Positions 25,564 to 34,415 of a stretch of 54,650 bases of DNA are shown here, in pieces. The notes under the pieces were generated by a model that was not told the origin of the DNA, made no database searches, and was given only the letters and a program-made list of their open reading frames with translations. Within the stretch, counting starts at the first letter, position 1, and each line of letters starts with the position of its first letter. The stretch comes from SIG299 sp964632165 (GTDB lineage: Bacteria > Bacillota > Clostridia > Lachnospirales > Lachnospiraceae). Location: NCBI GenBank assembly GCA_964632165.1, contig CAZWCZ010000008.1, positions 1 to 54,650 on the forward strand, written 5' to 3'. The position numbers and the translations under genes are program-made.

Positions 25564-27945
25564 ATGTTCAAAAAAAATCTGAAGAAAGCAGTTACTCTTA
25601 CACTAGTTGCTTCCATGTTACTGACAGGTTGCGGCAATGGTGGAGAGAGTGGAACAACACCAACGCCAACCCCGACTCCGGAACCGGAAGTGAGCAATTG
25701 GGACACAACTTATATCGGTGAAGATGATTATAAGGCGTATGTGGAACACACCTTGGATCTCATGTACGCAGATATCGTGGATCAGTTAACAGAAGATCAG
25801 AAAACTGCGATTACTGCATTGATTACAACAGGTAAGGAAAAAATCGAAGCAGCAGATACGGTTACTACAGTGGACGCTGCTTATGACGACGCATATAATG
25901 CAATCCTTGCGGCTATTCCGCTTGCAAACGGCGAAAAGAATTTTGCAGCAGCAGACAATGATGAAAGAGCAGTGATGCTTGGTATTCTCGAGACTTATGC
26001 AGTAAAGAAAGGTACGACAGGTATTTCTCTTTTTGAAAGCGGTACCTATGTAATGTACAATCCTCGTATCACTCTCGGTACAGAAAACTACATCACGGGA
26101 TACGGATTTGGCATTTTGTCAGAGGGTGCTATTACGGCGGATCTTGACTATGAGACAAACGCAGCCTGGAAGCGTTATTATCACACTTATGAGTCTTCGG
26201 ATCCTGGTACTCTGAACGCTCTGAATGATTCCGGTTCTCAGGTAAGTGATCTGTATAGTTATATGGCTGCCGGCTTTTATACTACATTTATGAATGAGAC
26301 CAAGGATGGTTATACTTGGGTTCCTGAACTTGCTAAGGAAATGCCGGTTGCACTGAACGAAGATGAAAACGGCATGGCTACCAAGTGGCGTTTTGAAGTA
26401 CGTACCGGTGCTGACGGTCTGAAATACACGACAGCTTCTACTTTGGACAGCAGAGCTGCGTTTAACGGCAGAGAAGTTGCCCTGGAAGATTACGTTACAC
26501 CATTTAAGTTATTACTGACACAGTCCAACCAGTATTTCCGTGGTTCTGAACTTGCATCAAGCGATACCAGCATCGTAGGTGCACTGGCATATTATGAAGG
26601 TACAGAAAACGGATACGATGAAGAACTTTGGCAGAATGTGGGTATTAAAGTATACGAAGAAGACGGAAAGAACTATTTTGAAGTAGAATTTACTACTCCT
26701 TTGACAGCATTCTATGCAAGATATTATATTACTTCCAGTCTGTATGCACCAATTCCTCAGGACTTTATCGACCTTGTAACACCTCAGTTCTATCTGGGCT
26801 ACAATACGGATGCAACAGAAACACCTGTAGACAACTCCCTGTCTCTTGGTGCTTATTACTTAGAAGCATACAATGCTGACCAGCAGATCGTGTTCAAGAA
26901 GAATCCGAACTATGTATACGCTGATACAAAGTACAGCATTGAAGGTGTTCACATTAAGATCTTTACAGCAGCAAAGGATGACAGCACAGCAGGCTTTAAG
27001 GAATTCCTTGCAGAGCACTTTGACGGTTCCGGCATTCCGCAGGAATATCTGGATGACTATCGTAATGACCCTCGTACAAGACAGACCACAGGTTCTACCA
27101 ACTTTAAGTTAAATGTAAATGCTACAAATGCTACTGTATGGGAAAAACTGTTTGGTGAATCCGGTTCTATCGTAGAAACCGCAAAAGAAGATTATTGGGA
27201 ACTGGAACCTGCGTTGTCCAATTCTTACTTTGTAAAAGGTTTAAGCTATGCAATCAACCGTCTTGCTTATGCAAATGCAAGAGGCTATGTTCCATCTGTA
27301 AACTTCTTATCTTCCGCATATATGAGTGATCCGGAAGAAGGTATTTCTTACAATACTACAGAAGCACATGAAAAGGCTGTAGCATCTCTTCTGGAAGATA
27401 CGGACGGTTATGGATATTCTATCGAACTTGCACGTGACTATTTCCGCATTGCACTTGCTGAATTAGAAGCAAGCGGTGCATATACACCGGGAACAAAGGA
27501 AAATCCAACAGAGATCAAGATTGAGATTGGTTGGATGACTGCTGCACAAGAAGAAGCTTATCATAATGAATTAAAGAACTTCCTTGAGACAGCATTTAAT
27601 GATGATAGTGTATGCGGCGGCGTATATCAGCTGAATGTAGAATTCTGGGTAGGAAATGAGTGGTCTGACGTATACTACAACAAGATGCTGGTTGGTCAGT
27701 ATGACATTGGTTATGGTTCCATTTCCGGTAATACATTGAATCCTTTGGATTACGTGGGTATTCTCTCCGCTGATATGGAGATTTCCGGTAACTTTACTCT
27801 GAATTTTGGACCGGACACCAATGATCCGGATGAATATCCGATCGTTTATAAGGGCGAGAGATATTCTTATGATGCATTCTATAAAGCAGCAAATACCGGA
27901 GCTAACGTTGTTGATGGTAAGAATGTTACGAGCGAAGCTGAATAA
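25564..27945 (+). CDS. oppA: oligopeptide ABC transporter substrate-binding lipoprotein
   Basis: 793 residues, against roughly 540-600 for typical SBP_bac_5 proteins. The lipobox is LLTGC (Cys at about 22). After a short Thr/Pro linker, about 90 residues form an acidic helical segment (YKAYVEHTLDLMYADIVDQL, TAITALITTGKEKIEAADTV) not expected in the family. The family fold follows, with KWRFEVRTGADG, LLTQSNQYFRGSELAS, the YYITSSLYAPIPQDF segment, LSLGAYYLEAYNADQQIVFK and GLSYAINRLAYANARGYVP. The start is the ATG at 25564 after AAAGGAGG; longer in-frame starts run through the leader. It binds extracellular peptides for import by OppBCDF encoded downstream. Confidence 0.9.
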   Translation: MFKKNLKKAVTLTLVASMLLTGCGNGGESGTTPTPTPTPEPEVSNWDTTYIGEDDYKAYVEHTLDLMYADIVDQLTEDQKTAITALITTGKEKIEAADTVTTVDAAYDDAYNAILAAIPLANGEKNFAAADNDERAVMLGILETYAVKKGTTGISLFESGTYVMYNPRITLGTENYITGYGFGILSEGAITADLDYETNAAWKRYYHTYESSDPGTLNALNDSGSQVSDLYSYMAAGFYTTFMNETKDGYTWVPELAKEMPVALNEDENGMATKWRFEVRTGADGLKYTTASTLDSRAAFNGREVALEDYVTPFKLLLTQSNQYFRGSELASSDTSIVGALAYYEGTENGYDEELWQNVGIKVYEEDGKNYFEVEFTTPLTAFYARYYITSSLYAPIPQDFIDLVTPQFYLGYNTDATETPVDNSLSLGAYYLEAYNADQQIVFKKNPNYVYADTKYSIEGVHIKIFTAAKDDSTAGFKEFLAEHFDGSGIPQEYLDDYRNDPRTRQTTGSTNFKLNVNATNATVWEKLFGESGSIVETAKEDYWELEPALSNSYFVKGLSYAINRLAYANARGYVPSVNFLSSAYMSDPEEGISYNTTEAHEKAVASLLEDTDGYGYSIELARDYFRIALAELEASGAYTPGTKENPTEIKIEIGWMTAAQEEAYHNELKNFLETAFNDDSVCGGVYQLNVEFWVGNEWSDVYYNKMLVGQYDIGYGSISGNTLNPLDYVGILSADMEISGNFTLNFGPDTNDPDEYPIVYKGERYSYDAFYKAANTGANVVDGKNVTSEAE

Positions 27946-27975
27946 TCTGTTACAAGAATAATAAAATACGGTATG

Positions 27976-28021
27976 ATTGAAAGTAATGTGGTTGGCGTTG
28001 CTGACCACATTGCTTTTCAAT
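27976..28021 (+). other. intercistronic hairpin between oppA and oppB
   Basis: ATTGAAAG and AATGTGGT pair with ACCACATT and CTTTTCAAT with small mismatches. No U tract follows, and the oppB site AAGGGG comes next. Such structures commonly protect the binding-protein message so it exceeds the permease messages. Confidence 0.65.
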
Positions 28022-28039
28022 TTGCAAGGGGATTACCTA

Positions 28040-29077
28040 ATGGGAAAATATGTTTTTAAGAGAATTTTATTAGCATTTATGACAGCCTTTATCATACTGT
28101 CGCTTACGTTTATTCTGGTAAAGTTACTGCCATTGGAAAGACAGCTGGGTGGAACTTCACAGCAGGTATCGTATTATGATAAGCAGTATAATTTAGGATA
28201 TGTGTATCGTTTTGATCACGAAGTAGAAGGTTTGGGAGAGTGTCTTTATAAGACACCGTCGGATTATGAATCCACAATTTATTATTATAATGTTCCGGTT
28301 ATGACACAGTATGTGAAGTGGATCAAGAACATCATAACCAAATGGGACTGGGGCTACAGTAAAACATTTCAGCCGAATGTATCTGCATCGGTTATTATCA
28401 TGTCGCGTATCGGATATTCGATTCGTTTGAACATCATATCGGTTATTTTTTCCGTGCCGATCGGAATTTTGCTTGGAATATGGGCTGCTTTAAAAAAGAA
28501 TTCAATGACAGACCATACGATCTCTACTTTGGTTATGGTATTTATTTCCCTTCCAAGCTTTGTATTGATCTCGTTTATCATGAGTCTGTTTTGCTATAAT
28601 CTGGGATGGCTGCCATCTACATGGCCGGCAGATACGGCATCTCTTGCTACAAAGGTGAAAGGATATATTATCCCGGTATTTTGTTTGTCCTTTGGTTCTA
28701 TCTGCGGATATTGCCGTTTCGTAAGAGCAGAGCTTTGCGAAGTAATGGAGAGTGATTATCTTCTTCTGGCACGTACAAAAGGATTAACAAGACGTCAGGC
28801 GATTGTCCGTCATGCAATGAAAAACGCAATGGTTCCGATCTTTCCATCAATCCTGGCAGAATTTATCGGGATTTTGGGCGGTTCTATGATTCTGGAGTCG
28901 TTGTATGGAATACCTGGAATTGGAAAATTATTTATCACTGCATTAAATTATAAAGATTATGATATCCTGTTTGTGGATATGGCTATTTTTACCACGTTAA
29001 GTCTGGTGGCAGGTGTATTTTTGGATCTTTCCTACGGCTTTATCGATCCTAGAATCAGAATGGGGGCAAAGAAATAA
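28040..29077 (+). CDS. oppB: oligopeptide ABC transporter permease OppB
   Basis: 345 residues with the OppB/DppB pattern: one N-terminal helix (RILLAFMTAFIILSLTFILV), an extracytoplasmic segment of about 90 residues, and then the five-helix core with the EAA loop (LLLARTKGLTRRQAIVRHAMKNA) and ESLYGIPGIGKLFI near the end. The WDWGYS motif before the second helix is typical. The ATG at 28040 has AAGGGG upstream; a longer in-frame start runs back through the intercistronic hairpin. Its stop and the oppC start overlap (TAATG). Length is near normal for the family, unlike its partners. Confidence 0.9.
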   Translation: MGKYVFKRILLAFMTAFIILSLTFILVKLLPLERQLGGTSQQVSYYDKQYNLGYVYRFDHEVEGLGECLYKTPSDYESTIYYYNVPVMTQYVKWIKNIITKWDWGYSKTFQPNVSASVIIMSRIGYSIRLNIISVIFSVPIGILLGIWAALKKNSMTDHTISTLVMVFISLPSFVLISFIMSLFCYNLGWLPSTWPADTASLATKVKGYIIPVFCLSFGSICGYCRFVRAELCEVMESDYLLLARTKGLTRRQAIVRHAMKNAMVPIFPSILAEFIGILGGSMILESLYGIPGIGKLFITALNYKDYDILFVDMAIFTTLSLVAGVFLDLSYGFIDPRIRMGAKK

Positions 29078-30963
29078 TGGAAGAAAATAAGAATATGGTA
29101 ACCTTCCGTGATGATGACTTTGTCCTTGTTCAGAAGGACAAAAGAGTTACGGATAAGAAACTGGATACAAAGCCGACAACATTTTTTAAGGATGCGTTAC
29201 GCCGCTTCCGTAAAAATAAGGCTTCCGTTGTCGGGGCAGGCATCCTTGGAGTATTGATCTTACTTACAATCTTAGTTCCGATGCTTTCTCCGTATAATAT
29301 TACAAATGTAAGCTCTGCGGAATCATTCCTTGCTCCGAAGCTGTTTGAAGCGGGTACCGGATTCTGGGACGGTACAAGAAAGAAAGAACATATTGTATAT
29401 GATCGGGAAAATGAGATCCCGGCGCTTTCCGGGAAAAATACCGTTGCAGCAGTAAAGGCAGCCCTGATCAGTCTTAAGGTAGACAGTGAACCTACTCTGA
29501 TTGATTCTGCGAGCCCTTATGGAGAAGGCGGTTTCGCGGTTATATCAACAGATGCTGCAGTAGAGGGTAAGAATGCTGTGATGTCTTCACAAAATGTAAG
29601 ATTGGATGTCAATGGCGAGTATTGTCTGAATGTGGTATTTGGCGATGAAGACGGGGTAAGTGCGTCCAGACTCGGAGAATACGCAGTATATCTGAAATCT
29701 GCAGATGAGACGATCCTCCTTCGTGACTTTTCGGAAGATTACAGTACGTTATCTGTGAACTTAAGCAATGCATTAAAAGAAGCCGGACTTACGGAATTTC
29801 AGGGAAAAGTGTGCTTTGAAGTAAAGTCGGATGCTTCTGACGTACGTTATATTTTACTGGAAAGCGTTGTGCTTTCTGCCAAGGAGGGAGTATCCAATGC
29901 AGAAGAACTGCAGGAGATTTCCTTTAGTGATGCGACAGCATTTATCAATATTTCGGATACAAAAGATTTGGGATACTGGGCATGTACCGGTCGAAAAGGT
30001 ATCCATGATTCCGAAATTTATTATTGCGACTACGTGATTGATACGTATGCTCTGATTTATGGGGATGCGGATCTGGTTACTTATTCTGCAACAGAATTGC
30101 AGAGCTGGATCGATGCCGGCTGGTGCTCCTATGATTATACGGTAGGGCCGGAATCGTTTGTACGTCTTACGGATGACTGCCCGATTGACAAGGTAGAGAG
30201 TCAGTCCATAAAATCCGTAACAAAGAAGTTATCCAGTATTGAAGCAAGAGGATACGGCTACAGAAAGTATGGATATGAAAAGGCACCAAAGTTCTTATTC
30301 GGCACGGATGTTTCCGGATTTGATACGTTTACACGTGCTTTTGCGGGCCTTCGTACCTCTTTGATACTTGGACTTTGTTCGGCTGCATTCTGCTTTACTT
30401 TTGGTTTGATCTGGGGTTCTATTTCCGGATATTTCGGAGGTAATGTGGATATTTATATGGAACGTTTCTGTGAAATTCTGGGTGGCGTTCCGTGGATCGT
30501 AGTTATGACATTATGTATCCTGCATCTGGGTAATAATTTCGGAACATTTGTACTGGCACTTTGCATGACCGGTTGGATCGGCACGGCAAGCCGTACGCGT
30601 TCCCAGTTTTACCGTTTTAAGGGAAGAGAATACGTTCTTGCTTCCAGAACGCTTGGCTCATCGGATATCCGCCTGATCTTTAAGCATATCCTGCCAAACT
30701 CTCTTGGTACTATCATTACTTCGAGTGTATTGATGATTCCGAGCGGTATTTATTCGGAAGCAACACTTGCTTATTTAAACCTTGGTCTTCAGGGAAAACA
30801 GTCTTTCGGTGTTATGTTATCCAGCAACCAGCAGTATCTCGGAATCTATCCGAACCTTGTAATATTCCCTGCGGTTGTTATGGCTTTGATGATGATTTCG
30901 TTCAATCTGTTCGGAAACGGACTCAGAGATGCATTTAACCCGGCGTTGAAAGGAAGTGAATAA
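29077..30963 (+). CDS. oppC: oligopeptide ABC transporter permease OppC with large extracytoplasmic domain
   Basis: 628 residues, about twice the usual 290-310. A charged cytoplasmic N-terminus ends in FFKDALRRFRKNKASVVG and the first helix (about 50-72). Instead of a short loop, about 330 residues follow outside the membrane, with alternating beta-type sequence and a central stretch (NGEYCLNVVFGDED, YAVYLKSADETILLRDF) like a jelly-roll. The standard OppC core resumes at FLFGTDVSGFDTFTRAFAGL (about 412), with the EAA loop EYVLASRTLGSSDIRLIFKH and the usual C-terminal helices. The insertion may capture or hand over substrate next to OppA; this is inference. Confidence 0.9.
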   Translation: MEENKNMVTFRDDDFVLVQKDKRVTDKKLDTKPTTFFKDALRRFRKNKASVVGAGILGVLILLTILVPMLSPYNITNVSSAESFLAPKLFEAGTGFWDGTRKKEHIVYDRENEIPALSGKNTVAAVKAALISLKVDSEPTLIDSASPYGEGGFAVISTDAAVEGKNAVMSSQNVRLDVNGEYCLNVVFGDEDGVSASRLGEYAVYLKSADETILLRDFSEDYSTLSVNLSNALKEAGLTEFQGKVCFEVKSDASDVRYILLESVVLSAKEGVSNAEELQEISFSDATAFINISDTKDLGYWACTGRKGIHDSEIYYCDYVIDTYALIYGDADLVTYSATELQSWIDAGWCSYDYTVGPESFVRLTDDCPIDKVESQSIKSVTKKLSSIEARGYGYRKYGYEKAPKFLFGTDVSGFDTFTRAFAGLRTSLILGLCSAAFCFTFGLIWGSISGYFGGNVDIYMERFCEILGGVPWIVVMTLCILHLGNNFGTFVLALCMTGWIGTASRTRSQFYRFKGREYVLASRTLGSSDIRLIFKHILPNSLGTIITSSVLMIPSGIYSEATLAYLNLGLQGKQSFGVMLSSNQQYLGIYPNLVIFPAVVMALMMISFNLFGNGLRDAFNPALKGSE

Positions 30964-30964
30964 A

Positions 30965-32449
30965 ATGTCACAGGATAAAGTATTATCAGTAAACCATCTT
31001 GCTATTAATTTCAAGACGGACAATGGTATTTTAAAGGCGGTCCGTGATATTTCCTTCGATTTAAACCGTGGTGAGACACTTTGTATCGTGGGAGAATCCG
31101 GCTCCGGCAAATCAGTTACGTCAAAAGCGATCATGGGCATTCTTGCAAACAATGCCATCATTGAAAGCGGAAATATCATTTACCGTGGAGAAAATCTGTT
31201 AGAGATTTCAGAAGATCAGTTTTATAAGATCAGAGGACACAGGATCGGAATGATCTTCCAGGATCCGCTTTCCTCGCTGAATCCTATCGTTCGTATCGGT
31301 AAGCAGATCACGGAAGCAATGCTGATCAATTCGGATAAACTTAAGATCATGTATGATGATCTTATCAGCGAAGACTTGATCCGTTATAAAAATACGGTTG
31401 CCAAGATGAACATCGAGATCACAAATGAAAAGAAAAAATTAGAAGAATTCATTGCGGTAACAAAGGCAAAAGAAAATACGACAGCTGCAGAACGTGCTGC
31501 AGACAAGAAACTGATTGCTGAAAAGAAACGTGCTTTTAAGGAATTTGAAGCTGAGACGAAGAAAAAGTATCAGGATAAGGCAAAGGAATTAAAAGAAGTT
31601 CTTACTGCAACGGAAAAGAAGGCAAAGCAGCAGGTAAATGAGTATAAAGCAAAAGTTACTCAGGAGCATAAGGCGAAGCTTGCTGAATTGAACAAGAAGC
31701 TTGCTAATGCAGGTTCTACAGAAGCAAAGAATTCTGTGAAAGAAGAGATCGAAGCAGAGAAGCTGAGCTATACGAATAACTTAAGGATCACAAAGGCGGA
31801 AGCAAAGAAGCGTGCTCTGGAGATCATGCGTGAAGTTGGTATTCCTGAACCGGAAAAGCGGTTTAAGCAGTTCCCGTTCGAATTCTCCGGCGGTATGAGA
31901 CAGCGTATCGTAATTGCAATTGCATTAACGGCTTCTCCGGAAATCCTGATCTGTGATGAACCTACAACAGCATTGGACGTTACTATTCAGGCACAGATCC
32001 TGGAATTGATTAATAAGATCAAAGCAGAGAGAAATCTCTCTTGTATTTTCATTACACATGATCTGGGTGTCGTGGCTAACATGGCGGACCGTGTAGCTGT
32101 AATGTATGCAGGTAAGATCGTGGAGTACGGTACGGCAGAGGAAATTTTCTATGATCCAAAGCATCCGTATACCTGGGCACTGCTTTCCAGTATTCCTGAT
32201 GTTGACAGTACGGAAAGACTGGATGCAATTCCGGGTACTCCGCCAAATATGATTTACCCGCCAAAGGGTGACGCTTTTGCAGCACGCAGTAAGTATGCGA
32301 TGAACATTGATTTTCGTGAAGAACCTCCGATGTTTAAGATTTCGGATACACACTATGCAGCTACATGGCTTCTGGATTCACATGCTCCAAAGGTAGAAAT
32401 GCCAAAAATCGTTAGTGAGCGAATTCGGTTATCACTGGAGGAGGAATAA
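30965..32449 (+). CDS. oppD: oligopeptide ABC transporter ATPase OppD with coiled-coil insertion
   Basis: 494 residues, about 150 more than usual OppD. Walker A GESGSGKS (43-50), Q-loop FQDPLSSLNP (98-107), signature FSGGMRQR (307-314), Walker B EILICDEPTTALD (326-338), H-loop FITHD. Residues of about 122-280, between the Q-loop and the signature, are Lys/Glu/Ala-rich with heptad-like spacing and few breaks, predicting a long antiparallel coiled coil from the helical subdomain. The C-terminus keeps the Opp signature HPYTWALLSSIPDVD and PGTPPN. The ATG at 30965 follows AAAGGAAGTGA. It should pair with OppF. Confidence 0.92.
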   Translation: MSQDKVLSVNHLAINFKTDNGILKAVRDISFDLNRGETLCIVGESGSGKSVTSKAIMGILANNAIIESGNIIYRGENLLEISEDQFYKIRGHRIGMIFQDPLSSLNPIVRIGKQITEAMLINSDKLKIMYDDLISEDLIRYKNTVAKMNIEITNEKKKLEEFIAVTKAKENTTAAERAADKKLIAEKKRAFKEFEAETKKKYQDKAKELKEVLTATEKKAKQQVNEYKAKVTQEHKAKLAELNKKLANAGSTEAKNSVKEEIEAEKLSYTNNLRITKAEAKKRALEIMREVGIPEPEKRFKQFPFEFSGGMRQRIVIAIALTASPEILICDEPTTALDVTIQAQILELINKIKAERNLSCIFITHDLGVVANMADRVAVMYAGKIVEYGTAEEIFYDPKHPYTWALLSSIPDVDSTERLDAIPGTPPNMIYPPKGDAFAARSKYAMNIDFREEPPMFKISDTHYAATWLLDSHAPKVEMPKIVSERIRLSLEEE

Positions 32450-32451
32450 AA

Positions 32452-33711
32452 ATGGAGAATAAAGACAATTTGCAGGAATTTAATAGGCAGTATAATATTA
32501 ATCCGAAGGTAAAGCAGAAGCCGGAACTTCGGGAACAGAATATTATTCTTTCTGTTCGCCATTTGAAGCAGTTTTTCTTCTTCGGAAAAGGTGTAAACCG
32601 TCAAAAATTGAAAGCGGTACATGATATTTCTTTTGACATTAAGGAAGGGGAATGTCTGGGTATCGTTGGCGAGAGCGGCTGTGGTAAGACAACAACAGGA
32701 CGAAGCATTATCCGTCTTTATGATATTACTTCCGGTTCCGTATATTACAAAGGCGTTCGTCTGAGCGGCGGTAACAGATGGAACAAGAAGGAGATCAAAT
32801 GGACAAAGATCCGCGGCAACGCAGAGATCAGAAAGATCAAGGACGAATTAAAGATCAGTCTGGAACAGCTGGATGAAAACGGTGAAGATTATGCGAATGA
32901 GGTAAAACGTCTGAAGGAAAAAGCACATGCCTCTATTCAGAATATCAAGAAGCGTATGGCAGATGTTGAGACAGAACAAAAGAAAGAGATCAAACAGATC
33001 CAGTTTGATAATAATCACGTCAGCCGAAAGCTTGCTAATGAGATCCAGATGATCTTCCAGGATCCGATCGATTCTCTTGATCCTCGTATGACAGTAGAAG
33101 ATATTATTCAGGAAGGCTTGAGAATTCAGGGACTCCGCAATAAAAAAGAGAACCACCAGAAAGTAGTGGAGATGTTAAACAAGGTTGGTCTTGTAGAAGA
33201 ACATGCATCCAGATACCCTCATGAATTCTCTGGTGGTCAAAGACAGAGAATCGGTATTGCAAGAGCACTTGTGATGAATCCGAAGCTTCTGATCTGTGAT
33301 GAACCGATTTCTGCATTGGACGTTTCCATCCGTGCACAGGTGATCAATCTTTTAAATGAACTGAAGGAAGAGTTAAATCTTTCCATCATTTTTATTGCAC
33401 ATGACCTTTCGGTAGTTAAGTATTTCTGCGATACCATCGTGGTTATGTATTTTGGACGAGTTGTAGAAAAAGCACCAAGTGCTGAACTGTTTGCCCATCC
33501 GTTGCATCCGTATACGCAGGCACTTCTTTCTGCAATCCCTAAGCCGAATCCTAGGTCGGAAAAAACGAGAAAACGTATTCTCTATAATCCGGCAGAGGCT
33601 CATAATTATGAAGACGGCGACGCACCTAGCTTAAGAGAGGTAAGTAAGGATCATTTTGTATACTGCAATAATGAGGAATTTGAAAGATATCAGAAAGAAG
33701 TGAATGCATAA
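32452..33711 (+). CDS. oppF: oligopeptide ABC transporter ATPase OppF with coiled-coil insertion
   Basis: 419 residues, about 90 more than usual. Walker A GESGCGKT (73-80), Q-loop FQDPIDSLDP, signature FSGGQRQRIGIARAL, Walker B LLICDEPISALD and H-loop FIAHD. The extra segment (about 108-193) lies before the Q-loop, in a different place from that in OppD, and is a charged helical stretch (EIRKIKDELKISLEQLDEN, VKRLKEKAHASIQNIKKRMA). HPYTQALLSAIPKPNP near the C-terminus is the OppF peptide-transporter signature. The start is two bases after the oppD stop with GGAGGA upstream. It forms a heterodimeric motor with OppD. Confidence 0.92.
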   Translation: MENKDNLQEFNRQYNINPKVKQKPELREQNIILSVRHLKQFFFFGKGVNRQKLKAVHDISFDIKEGECLGIVGESGCGKTTTGRSIIRLYDITSGSVYYKGVRLSGGNRWNKKEIKWTKIRGNAEIRKIKDELKISLEQLDENGEDYANEVKRLKEKAHASIQNIKKRMADVETEQKKEIKQIQFDNNHVSRKLANEIQMIFQDPIDSLDPRMTVEDIIQEGLRIQGLRNKKENHQKVVEMLNKVGLVEEHASRYPHEFSGGQRQRIGIARALVMNPKLLICDEPISALDVSIRAQVINLLNELKEELNLSIIFIAHDLSVVKYFCDTIVVMYFGRVVEKAPSAELFAHPLHPYTQALLSAIPKPNPRSEKTRKRILYNPAEAHNYEDGDAPSLREVSKDHFVYCNNEEFERYQKEVNA

Positions 33712-33713
33712 AT

Positions 33714-34094
33714 ATGAATTTTCTCAGGAAATATATTTTTCATTCCCCGGTGCATTACGGGATTGCAACTGCGATCAATGTGTTTCTTACTGTACTTGTC
33801 ATGTATTTCAGAGATTTTAACGGCTGGCTTTGTTACGTGGACGCATTCAGCGTGGCAGGCGCAGTTTCCGTGCTGTTTGGTATGCTGCTCTGGGTAACTT
33901 CTGTAGGAGCGTTTTCTACATTCGGATATGCTTTTTCTACATTCCGCTCAGAACGGAAGTATAAGGATCTCTATGAGTATACAAAAGCAAAGCAGGAAAA
34001 GCAGGCGAAGCAGAAGAAAACGTATGTGCCTTATATCGTGGTAGGAGCTGTTTTCCTGCTGATATCGTTTGTTTTATCAAAAGTTTTACTGTAA
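33714..34094 (+). CDS. small membrane protein, DUF3899-like
   Basis: 126 residues with two N-terminal hydrophobic helices (about 17-35 and 43-68), a charged cytoplasmic loop rich in Lys and Gln (KYKDLYEYTKAKQEKQAKQKK) and a final helix (about 104-124). This layout resembles DUF3899. It starts 2 bp after oppF and precedes the operon terminator, so it belongs to the opp transcript. It may be an accessory membrane subunit, but no role is known. The family assignment is tentative. Confidence 0.7.
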   Translation: MNFLRKYIFHSPVHYGIATAINVFLTVLVMYFRDFNGWLCYVDAFSVAGAVSVLFGMLLWVTSVGAFSTFGYAFSTFRSERKYKDLYEYTKAKQEKQAKQKKTYVPYIVVGAVFLLISFVLSKVLL

Positions 34095-34135
34095 AAACAA
34101 GCATGCTGAGAAATTAAAATGTTTAAATAATGATC

Positions 34136-34170
34136 AAGGGCGCTGATATGTAAAGTATCAGTGCCCTTTT
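34136..34170 (+). terminator. intrinsic terminator of the opp operon
   Basis: AAGGGCGCTGATA (34136-34148) pairs with TATCAGTGCCCTT (34156-34168), one G-U, followed by a short T run. Confidence 0.85.
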
Positions 34171-34258
34171 GTGTTATAATAGGAAGAAAGTATTAACGGA
34201 TGGATTTGTGAGGAGCCGCTTACAGATTACCGTCCCCGGCGGAAAGAAGTCAACAAAT

Positions 34259-34272
34259 CGAACAAATATTCG
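34259..34272. promoter_or_regulatory. LexA/SOS-box-like palindrome upstream of the repair genes
   Basis: CGAACAAATATTCG matches the Gram-positive SOS box CGAAC-N4-GTTCG at all but one defined position (A for G in the right half). It lies 9 bp upstream of the -35 of the radical SAM gene. Confidence 0.55.
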
Positions 34273-34281
34273 ATAAACAGG

Positions 34282-34310
34282 TTGACATATAGAGAAAATG
34301 GTGTTATGAT
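34282..34310 (+). promoter_or_regulatory. promoter of the putative DNA-repair operon
   Basis: -35 TTGACA (34282-34287), 17 bp spacer, -10 TATGAT (34305-34310). Palindromes flank it on both sides. A second extended -10 (TGT-TATAAT, 34172-34180) lies upstream without a clear -35. Confidence 0.75.
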
Positions 34311-34311
34311 T

Positions 34312-34329
34312 AGAACAAACAAATGTTCT
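34312..34329. promoter_or_regulatory. second operator-like inverted repeat at the transcription start
   Basis: AGAACA-AACAAA-TGTTCT is a perfect 6+6 inverted repeat starting one base after the -10. Nested in it, AAAC-AAAT-GTTC differs from the SOS core GAAC-N4-GTTC by one base. A repressor here would block transcription start. Confidence 0.5.
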
Positions 34330-34380
34330 GTTTTTTGAAAGAGAACGGAATTACTGTGGAGAGTGGTTTGTTTGTGATCA

Positions 34381-34399
34381 TGTGGTGTGACTCACCACA
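34381..34399 (+). other. small hairpin just upstream of the radical SAM ribosome site
   Basis: TGTGGTG pairs with CACCACA over the loop TGACT. It ends two bases before AAAGGAG and may affect translation initiation. Confidence 0.5.
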
Positions 34400-34415
34400 A
34401 AAAGGAGCCGTAGTT

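Noticed and set aside
34172..34180. Extended -10 as the main promoter of the radical SAM gene
   Set aside because: No -35 at the right distance, and a better promoter lies at 34282-34310. Kept only as a note.
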